64,000 nucleotides of DNA from Nocardia aurantiaca (GCF_009708175.1 NZ_WMBB01000006.1:248001-312000), one strand, 5' to 3'. Counted from the stretch's first letter, positions 37,874 through 46,972 are shown. Numbers and translations are program-made. Notes: a model not told the origin generated them from the sequence alone.

Positions 37874-38008
37874 CCGCCTCCCCGGGACTTCAGCGGGCGG
37901 CTGAGAGCCGTTGCCCGTTACACGGCGGTCAGGCGCGAACCGATTTTGGGCGTACCCGACGAGTTACCCTAACCGGCACGAAATCAGTTGTCGCCTTGGG
38001 CAATGAGA
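37874..38008 (+). repeat. Dispersed repeat, copy C
   Basis: About 135 bp in the gap between the ROK kinase stop and the plsC-like start. It matches copy A over its whole length (CCGCCTCCCCGGGACTTC, GGGCGG, GAGAGCCGTTG, CGTACCCGACGAG, CGAAATCAGTTGTC), with a short internal deletion. Confidence 0.85.
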
Positions 38009-38036
38009 CAACTCGACGAGGTCAGGTCGGCGGTGG

Positions 38037-39041
38037 TCAACGACGGGCCTGCGCCACCGGGACCGCGTCCTGGTCTGTGAGCACCGCCGCGCGGGCCAGT
38101 TCGGCGGCGCCGATCATGCCCGCGGCCTCGCCCAATTGCGCGGTGCGAATGCGGGCCAGGCGGCGATGCCGGGCCCCGGTGATCGAGGTCGCGTAGTGTT
38201 CGCGTGCGTCGTCGAGGAACAGTGGGGCCGAACTGCTCACGCCGCCGGCCACCACGATCAGGTCCGGGTCGAAGATGTCGCTCACGAAGGCCAGGCCCAG
38301 GCCCAGCCAGCGCGCGAAATCGGCCATCACCTCGAGGGCGACCGGGTCCCCGTCCTGGGCTGCGCCCGCCACCCGGCGACCGGTCAGCGAGCCCGGATCC
38401 CGCCCGGCCTCGCGGGCCAGCACGGTGGACCGTTGCGGATCGGTCGCCAGCAACTCGATCGCGGTGTCCGCCAGAGCCGTTCCGCTGCAATACCTTTCCC
38501 AGCAGCCGCGCTTGCCGCAGGCGCAGGCGCGGCCATTCGGCACCACCTGCAGATGCCCGAGTTCCGGTGCGACGCCGAAGCTTCCGCGATACAACTGGCC
38601 GTTGCTGAGCAGCGCCGCCCCGATGCCGGTGCCGATCGCCACCAGCACCACATTGCGCCCGCCCGCCGCCGCGCCGAAGCGGTACTCCGCCCACAGCGCG
38701 GCGTTGGCGTCATGCTCCAGGATCACCGGCAGGCCGAGCCGGTCGGTGAGACGCTGCGCGACCGGGGCGTCCTCCCACGGCAGGTGCGGGGCGAAACGCA
38801 CGGTGGCGCGGTCCTCGTCGACGAAGCCCGCCACCGCCAGCCCGACCGCGCCGATGGCGTGCCGGCCGCACAGTTCGCGCACCGCCCTGGCCAAGCCGTC
38901 CTCGAGGGCGCGCGCGGAGTGCGGCGTCGGCGCGGTCACGGTATCGAGCACCTCGCCCGCACCGTCCACCACCGAGGCCCGAATATTCGTGCCTCCCACA
39001 TCGATACCCACGGTCAACGGCACGTTCGCACCGCCCCTCAT
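38037..39041 (-). CDS. ROK-family sugar kinase (glucokinase-like)
   Basis: A 334-residue actin-fold kinase. The phosphate loop is GIDVGGTNIRAS, EHDANAALWAEY contains the catalytic Asp, and GIGTG-type residues (IGTGIGAAL) bind ATP. The ROK zinc motif is CACGKRGCWE with the preceding GELGH-like PELGHLQV. The best guess is glucokinase; the substrate is not certain. The ATG at 39041 is fixed by an ATGA overlap with the preceding gene, so it belongs to the ArsA-type operon. Confidence 0.88.
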   Translation of the reverse strand: MRGGANVPLTVGIDVGGTNIRASVVDGAGEVLDTVTAPTPHSARALEDGLARAVRELCGRHAIGAVGLAVAGFVDEDRATVRFAPHLPWEDAPVAQRLTDRLGLPVILEHDANAALWAEYRFGAAAGGRNVVLVAIGTGIGAALLSNGQLYRGSFGVAPELGHLQVVPNGRACACGKRGCWERYCSGTALADTAIELLATDPQRSTVLAREAGRDPGSLTGRRVAGAAQDGDPVALEVMADFARWLGLGLAFVSDIFDPDLIVVAGGVSSSAPLFLDDAREHYATSITGARHRRLARIRTAQLGEAAGMIGAAELARAAVLTDQDAVPVAQARR

Positions 39042-39895
39042 GCCTTGATGGTCACATCGATGGGCGTGTACTTCGCGCGCTTGCCCCGCCGGCCGGCGCT
39101 CGGGGCCGTGGCCTCACGGCCGGGCGCGGGCCGATCGCTGGCCTCACGCGGGCGCGCGACCGGCGGACCGAACGGCTGACCGTGGTCCGCCGCCTCGGCA
39201 CGGAAGCCGGTGCGCGGCACGGTGTCCGAGTGTTCCGGGCCATCCGCGCCGGGACGGCGAGCCGCCCCCGTGCCCGGACCGACGGGGTCGTCCGATGCCT
39301 CGGCGCCGGCGGCGGCGGTTCGACGCTCGGTTTGGTTCCGGGCGGCCGCGCGGCCCTGCGCGCCCGCGAGGAAACGCGCGAACACCGCGGCCAGACCCGC
39401 GCCCGGAGCAGGCTGGTCGCCGGGCACGGCGGATTGCCGTCCACCACGGGCGAATTCACCGTCCTCGCCCGCACCGGCCTCTCCACGGCCAGCGGCGTCG
39501 GCGAAGGGCAGATCGCCTCCGCCGGCGTCGGTTTCGCCCAGATGCGAATGATGGTGCCAGGCTTGATATTCCGGAGACTGCGGATCCAGGTCCGGAGGAA
39601 TCACCGGATCCACCGGGACGCCGGCGAGCGCCTCACGCAGCACGGTCACGATGGCGGTGCCGTGTTCGGCGATGGCCGCCACCACATCATGGTGCTCACC
39701 GCGCACGATGGCCGCGGCTGCGCACACCGGACACCAGCTGCAACTCGACCATTCGGTGCGGCCCTCGGCGGCGGTGCGGCGCAGCACCGGCTCGACACGT
39801 TCGAGGACGGCCTCGGCCAACAGCCGCAGTTCCTCGGCGAATTCGCCGAGGTTCTCATCGGGGTGGCCGGGACGGGGGTGGTGCGTGGTGGTCAT
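39038..39895 (-). CDS. CxxC protein of the ArsA operon (Rv2183c-like), long form
   Basis: A 285-residue protein. Only the first 130 residues look conserved: EEFAEELRLLAEAVLERVEPVLRR-like helices, then SSCSWCPVCAAAA, a C-x2-C-x2-C cluster that may bind metal, and HHDVVAAIAEHGTAIVTVLREAL. The rest is low-complexity (Ala, Gly, Arg, Pro) and ends in a basic RRGKRAKYTPIDVTIKA. The reaction is unknown. Both ends overlap neighbours as ATGA, which fixes the ATG at 39895 and suggests tight cotranslation with the ArsA-type ATPase. Confidence 0.75.
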   Translation of the reverse strand: MTTTHHPRPGHPDENLGEFAEELRLLAEAVLERVEPVLRRTAAEGRTEWSSCSWCPVCAAAAIVRGEHHDVVAAIAEHGTAIVTVLREALAGVPVDPVIPPDLDPQSPEYQAWHHHSHLGETDAGGGDLPFADAAGRGEAGAGEDGEFARGGRQSAVPGDQPAPGAGLAAVFARFLAGAQGRAAARNQTERRTAAAGAEASDDPVGPGTGAARRPGADGPEHSDTVPRTGFRAEAADHGQPFGPPVARPREASDRPAPGREATAPSAGRRGKRAKYTPIDVTIKA

Positions 39896-41547
39896 TTCGG
39901 CCAGACCTGAGGATCGGGCCGGAAGCGGATCACCAATTGGTCGCCGTCGAGTTCGGCGGCCTCGACCGTGCACCGCCGCAACACCGGGGCCAGCCGCAAC
40001 CGCCGCCGGACCCCGTCCGCTCCCACGATCAAATCGTCCTCCACTCGTCCCAGCCGCAGCGTCGACGGATCGACCACCGGCAGATGCATGCGCATCGCGA
40101 ACATCGAGTGCACGCCCGCCCCGGATTCGAGCCGTACCACCGGCTCGGCGGGAACGGGCAGCACACCGTCCGCATCTGTGCCAAGCATAGGGACCGGACG
40201 CCATCCCACCCAGTCACCACTCGCGTCCACCGCGTAGGACAGCGCCGCCAGCGAGTTCAGACCCACCGGCTCGGACCCCGCATGCCCCACGACCTGCACG
40301 GGCACCCCGCGCAACCGCGTGCGCAGCTCCTCCACCACGTCGAGTTGCTCGCCGCGCCGGTTGAAATACCACTGCACCGCCGGATGCGGCGGCTCGACCG
40401 GATGCGGGGGCGGCATCTCCGGCAGCACTTTGTTCACCAGCACCGCGTCCAAGCGGATACCCAGCAGCGCCGCCGCCGAACGCACCCGCGCCGATTCGGC
40501 CACCGCCACCTGCTCGGCGACGGTCACCAGCCGCGCGCCGGTGCGCGTCCGATCCGCCAGCAGGTCACGGGCTTCGGTGACCGCCTGCACGATCTGCTCG
40601 ACGGTCACCGCCAGCACGGCCTTGCGGAAGTCCGTGCCGATCGCCTCCATCGTCCTGGCGTGCGCGGGCCACACCCGCTCCAGATATCCGAGCAACGTGT
40701 CCGGGGCGGTGACGATCCGCAGCATGTCCGCCGACGGCGGGCAGTCCACCACGATGTCGTCCCAGCGCCGGGCCTCGGCGAATTGCGTGATCTCCAGCAG
40801 AGCCAGCAGTTCCTGCACCCCCGGCAGGCCGGTCAGCTCCGCGGGATCCAGTGCTCCGAGGTCGAATCCATGATCGTGCCCCGCCCCGGACACCATGACC
40901 AGTACCTGCCGGAACCGATCCTCCAGCAGCGCAAGCGAATCCACCTCGATGACATCAAGCGTCGGCGGCGTACCACCGGGAACCGCCTGCGAGGCATCGG
41001 TGCTCGGATCGCCCGTGACGCGGCCGGTCCCCGCACCACGGAATACCCCTCCGGCGGCTCGGAACCCAGCATCGTCCGAGTAAGCCGCCGGACCACGGCC
41101 GAGCAGAGTGGCACCGTCTCCCGGCCGGGCGTCACCGATGTGCGGCCCGCCGGGCGCCTGCATCGCGGCACCGTGTCCAGGACCGGTGAAGTGCATCTCC
41201 GCCCCGGACCGCGAGGGTGCGGCGAGATCCGCCCGCCAGGCGGCGCCGAATTCCCCGGTGGCGGATCCGGATTCCGGGTCATCGGCGAATTGCGGTGCGG
41301 GGATGGCGAACATGGGGAGGGGCACAGTGGCGACAGCGGGGGTCGCGCCATGACGCAGGCGGTAACCCAGGGCGTCGCCGAGCGAATGGGCCTGATCGAG
41401 CGAGGCCAGCAGGACGCGGCGGCCGGCGCGGGCGTAGGCGAGTGCGGTGGCGCAGGCCAAGGTTGTTTTTCCGACACCGCCCTTGCCGATGAACAACTCG
41501 ACGCGGGTGGCGGGGCGCGGCGAGCGTTCGGTACCGCCGGCGGTCAG
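39892..41547 (-). CDS. ArsA/GET3-type ATPase with a long low-complexity insert (Rv2184c-like)
   Basis: A 551-residue P-loop ATPase. The deviant Walker A motif is GKGGVGKTT and DDIVVDCPPS is the switch region. The family includes arsenite-pump and tail-anchored-protein ATPases; no arsenic genes are near, so another role is likely, here linked to SRPBCC proteins. Residues about 85-200 are a Gly/Pro/Ala-rich insert absent from the shorter family members. The start is proposed as CTG at 41547, forming a CTGA overlap with the upstream stop and giving the first strand RVELFIGKGG. The next standard codon (TTG, 41496) would cut that strand. Confidence 0.82.
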   Translation of the reverse strand: MTAGGTERSPRPATRVELFIGKGGVGKTTLACATALAYARAGRRVLLASLDQAHSLGDALGYRLRHGATPAVATVPLPMFAIPAPQFADDPESGSATGEFGAAWRADLAAPSRSGAEMHFTGPGHGAAMQAPGGPHIGDARPGDGATLLGRGPAAYSDDAGFRAAGGVFRGAGTGRVTGDPSTDASQAVPGGTPPTLDVIEVDSLALLEDRFRQVLVMVSGAGHDHGFDLGALDPAELTGLPGVQELLALLEITQFAEARRWDDIVVDCPPSADMLRIVTAPDTLLGYLERVWPAHARTMEAIGTDFRKAVLAVTVEQIVQAVTEARDLLADRTRTGARLVTVAEQVAVAESARVRSAAALLGIRLDAVLVNKVLPEMPPPHPVEPPHPAVQWYFNRRGEQLDVVEELRTRLRGVPVQVVGHAGSEPVGLNSLAALSYAVDASGDWVGWRPVPMLGTDADGVLPVPAEPVVRLESGAGVHSMFAMRMHLPVVDPSTLRLGRVEDDLIVGADGVRRRLRLAPVLRRCTVEAAELDGDQLVIRFRPDPQVWPK

Positions 41548-41981
41548 CCTTCGACCCGTTTCTTGAGTTCTTTGAGGGCCGTGTCGGTGATGACCTTCTC
41601 CGCCTTGCGTTTGAACATGCCGATCATGGGGATGTTCAGGTCCACGGTCAGTTCGTAGACCACCTGGGTGGTGCCGTCGGGCAGGCCGATCAATTCGTAG
41701 GTGCCGTCCTGCGTCTTCTGCAGATCACCGTCGATCAGGCTCCAGCTCACCGCCCGGCCGTCGGGCCGCCAGGAGTAGGACAGGATGTAGGTGTCCTTGA
41801 CGACGCCGGCGTCGAGCACGAAACGGGCGGTGCGGGCGCGGCCGTCCGGCAACGTGTCCAGCACCTCGACCGTGCGGGCCGCGGAGACCCATTCCGGATA
41901 CGACTCCAGGTCGGCGATGACGGCCATCACTCGGTCCGAGGGGGCGTCGATCACGATCGACCGTTGAGTTCGATCGGCCAT
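41544..41981 (-). CDS. SRPBCC (polyketide cyclase/dehydrase-like) protein, Rv2185c-like
   Basis: A 145-residue START/SRPBCC fold, a helix-grip barrel for hydrophobic ligands. The pattern SIVIDAPSDRVMAVIADLESYPEWV is the family N terminus, and a long C-terminal helix ends in LKELKKRVEG. The ligand is unknown. The ATG at 41981 has AGGAAG upstream. It is 19 bp downstream of a second SRPBCC gene and overlaps the ArsA-type gene. The pairing of two lipid-binding folds with an ATPase is conserved in mycobacteria and suggests a joint role, perhaps in the envelope. Confidence 0.85.
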   Translation of the reverse strand: MADRTQRSIVIDAPSDRVMAVIADLESYPEWVSAARTVEVLDTLPDGRARTARFVLDAGVVKDTYILSYSWRPDGRAVSWSLIDGDLQKTQDGTYELIGLPDGTTQVVYELTVDLNIPMIGMFKRKAEKVITDTALKELKKRVEG

Positions 41982-42000
41982 GGGCGGCAACGCTTCCTTT

Positions 42001-42393
42001 CTAGTGAGCGGCCGCGGGCGCGACCCCGGCCTTGCGTCCGGCCTCGAGGCGGGCCTTGATCTCGAAGGACATGACCTTGCCCGCGACGCGGCGGGTCCGG
42101 TTCAGGGCCAGCAGCTTACGTCCGGACATACCCTCGATGCCACCGCGTGGTTCGGCGTGCATGAAGTAGTGCATGATCACGCCGTCCAGCATGGGCTCCA
42201 GCCAGACCTCCATGGTGCCGTCCGCACCACCGCTGACGGTCCAGCGAATCCCCTTGTCGCCCCGGTCTTCCCGGACCTGCAACTGCAAGTCGGGCCACCA
42301 GCGGCGCCAGCGGGCACGATCGGCCAGTACCTCGGCCACGGCCGAGCCCGGCGCGGCGACGAAAGTCTGGTCGGCAACCTGGATACTGCTCAC
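42001..42393 (-). CDS. SRPBCC-like protein, Rv2186c-like
   Basis: A 130-residue small protein with an SRPBCC-like pattern: QTFVAAPGSAVAEVLADRARWRRWWPDLQLQV, then GADGTMEVWLEP and a C-terminal helix FEIKARLEAGRKAG. It has no obvious catalytic residues. The GTG at 42393 opens the four- to five-gene ArsA-type operon. The 150 bp between it and pimB show no gene. Confidence 0.75.
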   Translation of the reverse strand: MSSIQVADQTFVAAPGSAVAEVLADRARWRRWWPDLQLQVREDRGDKGIRWTVSGGADGTMEVWLEPMLDGVIMHYFMHAEPRGGIEGMSGRKLLALNRTRRVAGKVMSFEIKARLEAGRKAGVAPAAAH

Positions 42394-42545
42394 TGTGCCT
42401 ATCTTGCCTTACGCGCCGCTCCGGGCGAGTTCGCGGCCCCGAAGTCTCGTTCTTCCCTCCCCTGCTGCCAGGTAAAGGTCTACCGAGCCGCGGTCCGGAA
42501 TCGAGCGCTTCCCCGCGCTTGGCCGCGAACCTTCCGGTGATCGCC

Positions 42546-43703
42546 TCAGTACGCTCGTGTCTCGGCCGAAACGCTCGGATCCAGCAGCTCCCGTAGTCGC
42601 GCACCCATCAGGTCCCAGCGCCATTGCTGCTGCACCCAGGCTCGACCGGCCGCGCCCATGGCGGCGGCGGCATCACGGTCGGACAGGATGTCGACGATGG
42701 CGGCGGTGAGGGATTCCACCGAGCGGCCGTTCACGACGCGGCCGGTCTCACCCTCGCACACGGTCTCCGGTGCGCCCCCGGAATTGCCCGCCACCACCGG
42801 CACTCCCGTGGCCGAGGCCTCCAGGAACACGATGCCCAGCCCCTCCACGTCCAGGCCGAGACCGCGGGTGCGGCAGGGCATGGCGAACACATCGGCGATG
42901 GTGTGGTGCGCGGCGAGTTCGTTCGAGGGCACGCGGCCGGTGAAGACCACATCGTCGCCGAGCCCCATGACGTCGGCGAACTGCCGCAACTTCTGCTCGT
43001 ACGGCCCGCCGCCGGCGATGACCAGCACCGCGCCGTCGATCCGCTTGCGAATCTCCAGCATGGCCGTGATCAGCATGTCCTGCCCCTTGCGCGGAACCAG
43101 CCGCGACAGGCACAGAATGGTCGGCCGGTCCCCGAGGCCGTAGCGGGCCCGCAATTCTGCCCGGGCGGCCGGATCCGGCTTGAAGACCTCGGAATCCACG
43201 GCGGGCGGCAGATATTCGAGCGCTGCCTGCGCCCCGAACGCCGTCGAGAACCGACGCCGCGTGTATTTGCTGACATAGGTGACGACATCGGTGTGATCGC
43301 CGATGACCCGCAGCGCCTGCCGCGCCCCGGGCAGCATCGACCAGCCCACCTCATGCCCGTGCGTGGACGCCAGAATCCGCTCGGCGCCCGCCTGCCGCAG
43401 CACCGGTGACATCAGCGCCAGCGGCGCCGCCGCCCCGAACCACACTCGATCGCACTTCTCGTCGCGCAGGAGCTTCTTGGCGCGCCGCGTCACCAACGGC
43501 GTCGGCAGCATCAGCGTCGTCGGATGTCGGACCACCTGAAACGGCTGCTGCGCATCGAACTTCCAGTGACTGTCCCCCCGCCACCGCGGCGCGTACACCA
43601 CCAGCTCATCAGCGGGCAACTGCAGGGCGAGCGATTGCAGATACGACTGAATCCCACCCGGTCGCGGCGGGAAATCGTTGGTAACCAGCAGAGTTCGCCC
43701 CAT
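42546..43703 (-). CDS. pimB: GDP-mannose-dependent phosphatidylinositol mannosyltransferase PimB
   Basis: A 385-residue GT-B (family 4) enzyme that adds the second mannose in phosphatidylinositol-mannoside synthesis at the cytoplasmic membrane face. It has the N-terminal NDFPPRPGGIQSYLQ, the central GDRPTILCLSRLVPRKGQDMLI with donor-binding Arg/Lys, VIAGGGPYEQ and the E-x7-E element DVEGLGIVFLEAS. Length is typical. The ATG at 43703 has no strong ribosome site. The 268 bp upstream are very GC-rich and show no recognisable gene. Confidence 0.93.
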   Translation of the reverse strand: MGRTLLVTNDFPPRPGGIQSYLQSLALQLPADELVVYAPRWRGDSHWKFDAQQPFQVVRHPTTLMLPTPLVTRRAKKLLRDEKCDRVWFGAAAPLALMSPVLRQAGAERILASTHGHEVGWSMLPGARQALRVIGDHTDVVTYVSKYTRRRFSTAFGAQAALEYLPPAVDSEVFKPDPAARAELRARYGLGDRPTILCLSRLVPRKGQDMLITAMLEIRKRIDGAVLVIAGGGPYEQKLRQFADVMGLGDDVVFTGRVPSNELAAHHTIADVFAMPCRTRGLGLDVEGLGIVFLEASATGVPVVAGNSGGAPETVCEGETGRVVNGRSVESLTAAIVDILSDRDAAAAMGAAGRAWVQQQWRWDLMGARLRELLDPSVSAETRAY

Positions 43704-43971
43704 GCCACAAACCTACTGCACCCGGTCCCCGCACTCCTCCCACCCCGAAACCTCGCACCCCGAGCCGCCAACCGGCTCGAGCAAGACCCGCGGCCCCGCG
43801 CCCTCCGGCGCCGCACCCCCGCCCCGCCTCGCAGCCCCACGGCCTTGCTCTCGAGGCCGAGCGCGTCGCGGCCTCGCGCGCCTCGCGGCGCGGCGTCTGC
43901 CGGCTCGATGAATCGAGACCGGAGCGCTGACCGCGGCAATCACGCGGGTCAAAGCATCATGACCTGGTGGC

Positions 43972-44982
43972 TCAGGCGCCTTCGGCGGTGCGGGTGGTGA
44001 GCCAGGCGCGCCACTGGGCGATCAGGTCCTGGTAACTGGCGCCGAGGATGGCGCGCAGGGCGGTGTCGACGGCGGACCTGTCCTTGGGGCCGGAGGCGAG
44101 CTGACGGTAGAGGTCGACGAGTTCGGGGTCGCCGTAGCGGTCGGCGATGAACGCGCAGACGGACCAGCCCTGTTCGTAGGCCAGGGAGGCCGTGCCGCTG
44201 GCGGGTTCGAACATGGCGTCGGGCGGAAGATCGGCGGGCAGGTCACCGGCGCGGGCGCGCGCGGTGAGGGTGGGGGCGATCTGGGTGATGGGGTGGCGCA
44301 ATGCCCGGTGGGCCGAGTATTCGGCGAAGCCCTCGAGCATCCACATCGGGGAGCCGTCGACGGTGACCGCGCGGCTGGCCATATGGGTGAGTTCGTGACG
44401 CAGCACCGAGCGCAGCGTGTCCGCGCCCAGGCGACGTCCGGACTCGGGGCCGAAAACCACGCGCTGTCCGGTCAATTGGGCGCCGGGACGAAAGGGGTCG
44501 GCGACGGTGGAGGCCGCGACCTCGACGGGCACGTCACCGACAGCGTGGGTGAGGGCGGCGAATTCGGACGGGCTGGAGGCGACCACCACGACGGGCGCCT
44601 GATTCCAGTCGGCGCCCCACAGCGAGGTGACCGCGGCGGTGCTTGCCGCGAGTTCGCCTGCCAGCACATCGATATCGGCGCGCTGCCCGGAATGCCCCAG
44701 TACGATGCCGATCCGCCCGGGCCCGGTGGCCACCGTTTCCGCGATCACCTTGCCGTAGGACTCCATGGTCCTTTTCACCAGCGGCACCTGCGGATCCGTG
44801 GCCGCGAGCCGGCCGGAGTCCTGGCCCGGCACCACGGCGCGCAGCTTGGGCACGACCGAGTTCGGCAGCATGAGCAGCGCACCGCACGCGGCGGTCAGCG
44901 CGCTGACCATCACCAGCGTGAGGACGAACTGCAACCGCCGCCGCGCCGACAACCAGCCGCGCACCTGCCGCAGGGCGCTCAT
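43972..44982 (-). CDS. Membrane-anchored HExxH putative metallopeptidase
   Basis: A 336-residue protein with one N-terminal membrane helix (about 18-38) and an extracytoplasmic domain. The zinc-site motif HELTH (196-200) is followed at the right distance by EGFAEY (217-222), the layout of gluzincin (peptidase MA-like) domains, so the catalytic set H-E-H-E appears complete. M. tuberculosis Rv2189c occupies this position but I cannot assert the same function. The ATG at 44982 has GAGG upstream; a GTG two codons earlier is possible. Next to two NlpC/P60 genes, a role in envelope turnover is plausible. Confidence 0.7.
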   Translation of the reverse strand: MSALRQVRGWLSARRRLQFVLTLVMVSALTAACGALLMLPNSVVPKLRAVVPGQDSGRLAATDPQVPLVKRTMESYGKVIAETVATGPGRIGIVLGHSGQRADIDVLAGELAASTAAVTSLWGADWNQAPVVVVASSPSEFAALTHAVGDVPVEVAASTVADPFRPGAQLTGQRVVFGPESGRRLGADTLRSVLRHELTHMASRAVTVDGSPMWMLEGFAEYSAHRALRHPITQIAPTLTARARAGDLPADLPPDAMFEPASGTASLAYEQGWSVCAFIADRYGDPELVDLYRQLASGPKDRSAVDTALRAILGASYQDLIAQWRAWLTTRTAEGA

Positions 44983-45092
44983 CGCCACCTCGCCGTGATC
45001 ATGCTCCGCACGGTGGGCATGGGTGGGGACCCTCCGTGGTCACGCAAGCTGCCTCCTCCGGGTCCTGATCACTCATGCCGGGTTCGCGGAGT

Positions 45093-46181
45093 TCAGAACC
45101 GGCGCGCCGAATGGAACGGTGTGGAGCCCATCGGCGCGACCTGGACCGGAACGCCGAAAGTCGAAGCGTGCAGCATCAATCCGTTGCCGGCGTAGATGCC
45201 CACGTGTGAGATGTCAGAGTAGAAGAAGACCACGTCTCCGGGCTGGAGGTCCTTCTCGTCCACGGGCGTGCCGAAGCTGGACTGCTGCTGACTGGTGCGC
45301 GGCACGTTCTTGCCGACCTGGTGGAAGGCCCACTGCACCAGGCCGGAGCAGTCGAACTGGTCGGGGCCGGTGGCGCCCCAGACATACGGATCGCCGACGC
45401 GGGTCAGGCCCGCGGCCAGTGCGCTGGTGCCGGAACCGGGCACCAGGCCCCTGAGCAGGCTGTCGCGATCGAAGCCGGGAGGGAACATCGAACCCGCGAG
45501 CGCGGACTTGTCCCCGGCGGAGAGCTGACCCCAGGCGGCGATCACCTGAGCCATGGATCCTTGCAGCGCAGCGCGTTTGGACTCCAGATCGGACCGGACC
45601 GCATCGGCCGCGGCACTGGCGGCGCGGGCGGTGTCGGCCGCGGCGCGGGCGCTGGCCTCGGCGGCGGCGGCCGCGGCGGTGGCCTTCTGATATTGGCCCA
45701 GTTGATCATTCGTGCGCGCGCCCACCAGGTCCACGATGGACATCTGGTCGAGCAGCTGTTGCGGAGAGTTGCTCACCAGTAGCGAGGTGAGCCGGTTGGT
45801 GCGGCCACTGAGCAGCGCCGAGGTCGCGGCGCGATCGATGACCGGTTGGTAGCGGCGGATTTCCGCCTTGGCCGCGTCGAGCGTGGCTGCCGCGTCGGCG
45901 GCGCGCTGGTCGGCGGCGGTGGCGGCGGCGACCTTGGTGTCCAGATCGGCCTGCGCATTGAGCGCCTGCTGATTGAGCTGTTCGGATTGTCGCGACAGGT
46001 CGATGAGCCGCTGCACCGCTTCCCCAGCAGATGCCGGTGCGGAGGCCGGATCGGCTGTCGCGGGTCCGACGCCCAGGGCGCCGTAGGTGCCGACCATGAG
46101 TGCGCCTACCGTGAGGGCTTCACCCACCAGTCGCCTGGTTCGCTGACTGTGTGTCCGATGCTGTCGCCGCTGCGCTGCCAC
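45093..46181 (-). CDS. Secreted NlpC/P60 hydrolase with coiled-coil domain (Rv2190c-like)
   Basis: A 362-residue exported peptidoglycan hydrolase. The signal peptide (about 18-43) ends near PATADPA. Residues about 55-240 are Ala-rich coiled coil, as in RipA-type proteins, where it can cover the active site. The NlpC/P60 domain is C-terminal: DQFDCSGLVQWAFHQVG with the catalytic Cys near residue 277, and ISHVGIYAGNGLMLHAS with the catalytic His. Family members cut the D-Glu-mDAP bond. The GTG at 46181 is used. An ATTACGAAACG element lies 55 bp upstream and recurs before the next hydrolase gene. Confidence 0.9.
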   Translation of the reverse strand: MAAQRRQHRTHSQRTRRLVGEALTVGALMVGTYGALGVGPATADPASAPASAGEAVQRLIDLSRQSEQLNQQALNAQADLDTKVAAATAADQRAADAAATLDAAKAEIRRYQPVIDRAATSALLSGRTNRLTSLLVSNSPQQLLDQMSIVDLVGARTNDQLGQYQKATAAAAAAEASARAAADTARAASAAADAVRSDLESKRAALQGSMAQVIAAWGQLSAGDKSALAGSMFPPGFDRDSLLRGLVPGSGTSALAAGLTRVGDPYVWGATGPDQFDCSGLVQWAFHQVGKNVPRTSQQQSSFGTPVDEKDLQPGDVVFFYSDISHVGIYAGNGLMLHASTFGVPVQVAPMGSTPFHSARRF

Positions 46182-46354
46182 GGTTGGTGTCGTCCCGTTC
46201 TCTTACCCTGAGCCGGTCAAGAAGGTCTCGATAAGATTACGAAACGGCGACCGGTTGTGTCCAGCAGGCCACGGAATCATCACGGTCACCGTTCCTTCCG
46301 CAGGTCGGCCGCCTGCGGTCGGCTGGGAGAAGGATCCCCCGGTCGAACGAAGGA

Positions 46355-46972
46355 TCAGATGCGACGCGCGCCCGCGAACGGCATCGAGGAGATCGGCGCG
46401 ACCTTCACCGGCTGACCGGAGGTCGACGCGTGCACCACATTGCCGTCGCCAATATAGATGCCGGAGTGGCTGCCGCCGTAGAACGACACAACGTCGCCGG
46501 GCTCGAGGTCGTCGAACGATACGGGGCTGCCGGTATTGAGCTGCTCATAGCTGGTGCGCGGCAGGCTGACCCCGGCCTGGGCGTAGGACCACTGCACCAG
46601 ACCGGAGCAGTCGAAGGCGTTCGGGCCGGCGGCGCCGTAGACGTACGGGTCGCCGACGCGGCTCATGGCGGCGTCGACCGCGACCCGGTGGGTGTTGTTC
46701 TGCGGGGCGAGGCTCGGAGCCCCCGGGGTGACGGTGCCCGGGAGGGCGGGGATCGGGATGGATTGCGGGACGCCCGGGATGCCGGCGGGGAGTTGGATCT
46801 GGTCGGGCACATCGATCGTGCCGACCGGCGTGTTCACCGGCTGGGCCGATGCGGGAGTGGCGGGCAGCAGCAGCGCGCTCAGCGTGGCAGCGCCGACTGC
46901 ACCGGCCGCAGCGGCACGACGCGCAGTGCGCTGCATGCCCCGGACCTGTCGCTTGACGGTGATGGTCGCCAT
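46355..46972 (-). CDS. Short secreted NlpC/P60 hydrolase
   Basis: A 205-residue exported hydrolase without the coiled-coil domain. A signal peptide ends at ASAQP (about 42-46), a Pro-rich linker follows, then the NlpC/P60 domain with FDCSGLVQWSYAQAG (Cys about 120) and SHSGIYIGDGNVVHAS (His). Its domain is close to that of the preceding gene (same VQWxxxQxG and VAPxxSxPFxxARR blocks), suggesting a tandem duplication. The ATG at 46972 has a modest GGAAG site. The upstream region is long and holds repeated 16-bp elements. Confidence 0.9.
   Translation of the reverse strand: MATITVKRQVRGMQRTARRAAAAGAVGAATLSALLLPATPASAQPVNTPVGTIDVPDQIQLPAGIPGVPQSIPIPALPGTVTPGAPSLAPQNNTHRVAVDAAMSRVGDPYVYGAAGPNAFDCSGLVQWSYAQAGVSLPRTSYEQLNTGSPVSFDDLEPGDVVSFYGGSHSGIYIGDGNVVHASTSGQPVKVAPISSMPFAGARRI

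Noticed and set aside
39892..41547. Arsenite resistance function for the ArsA-type ATPase
   Set aside because: No arsB, arsC, arsD or arsR is nearby; the operon context is SRPBCC proteins and lipid or sugar enzymes.
43704..43971. Open frames upstream of pimB
   Set aside because: Extremely GC-rich low-complexity frames on both strands without ribosome sites or motifs.
46182..46260. ydaO-type (c-di-AMP) riboswitch before the NlpC/P60 gene
   Set aside because: Such switches precede some actinobacterial hydrolase genes, but the conserved core blocks are not present here.
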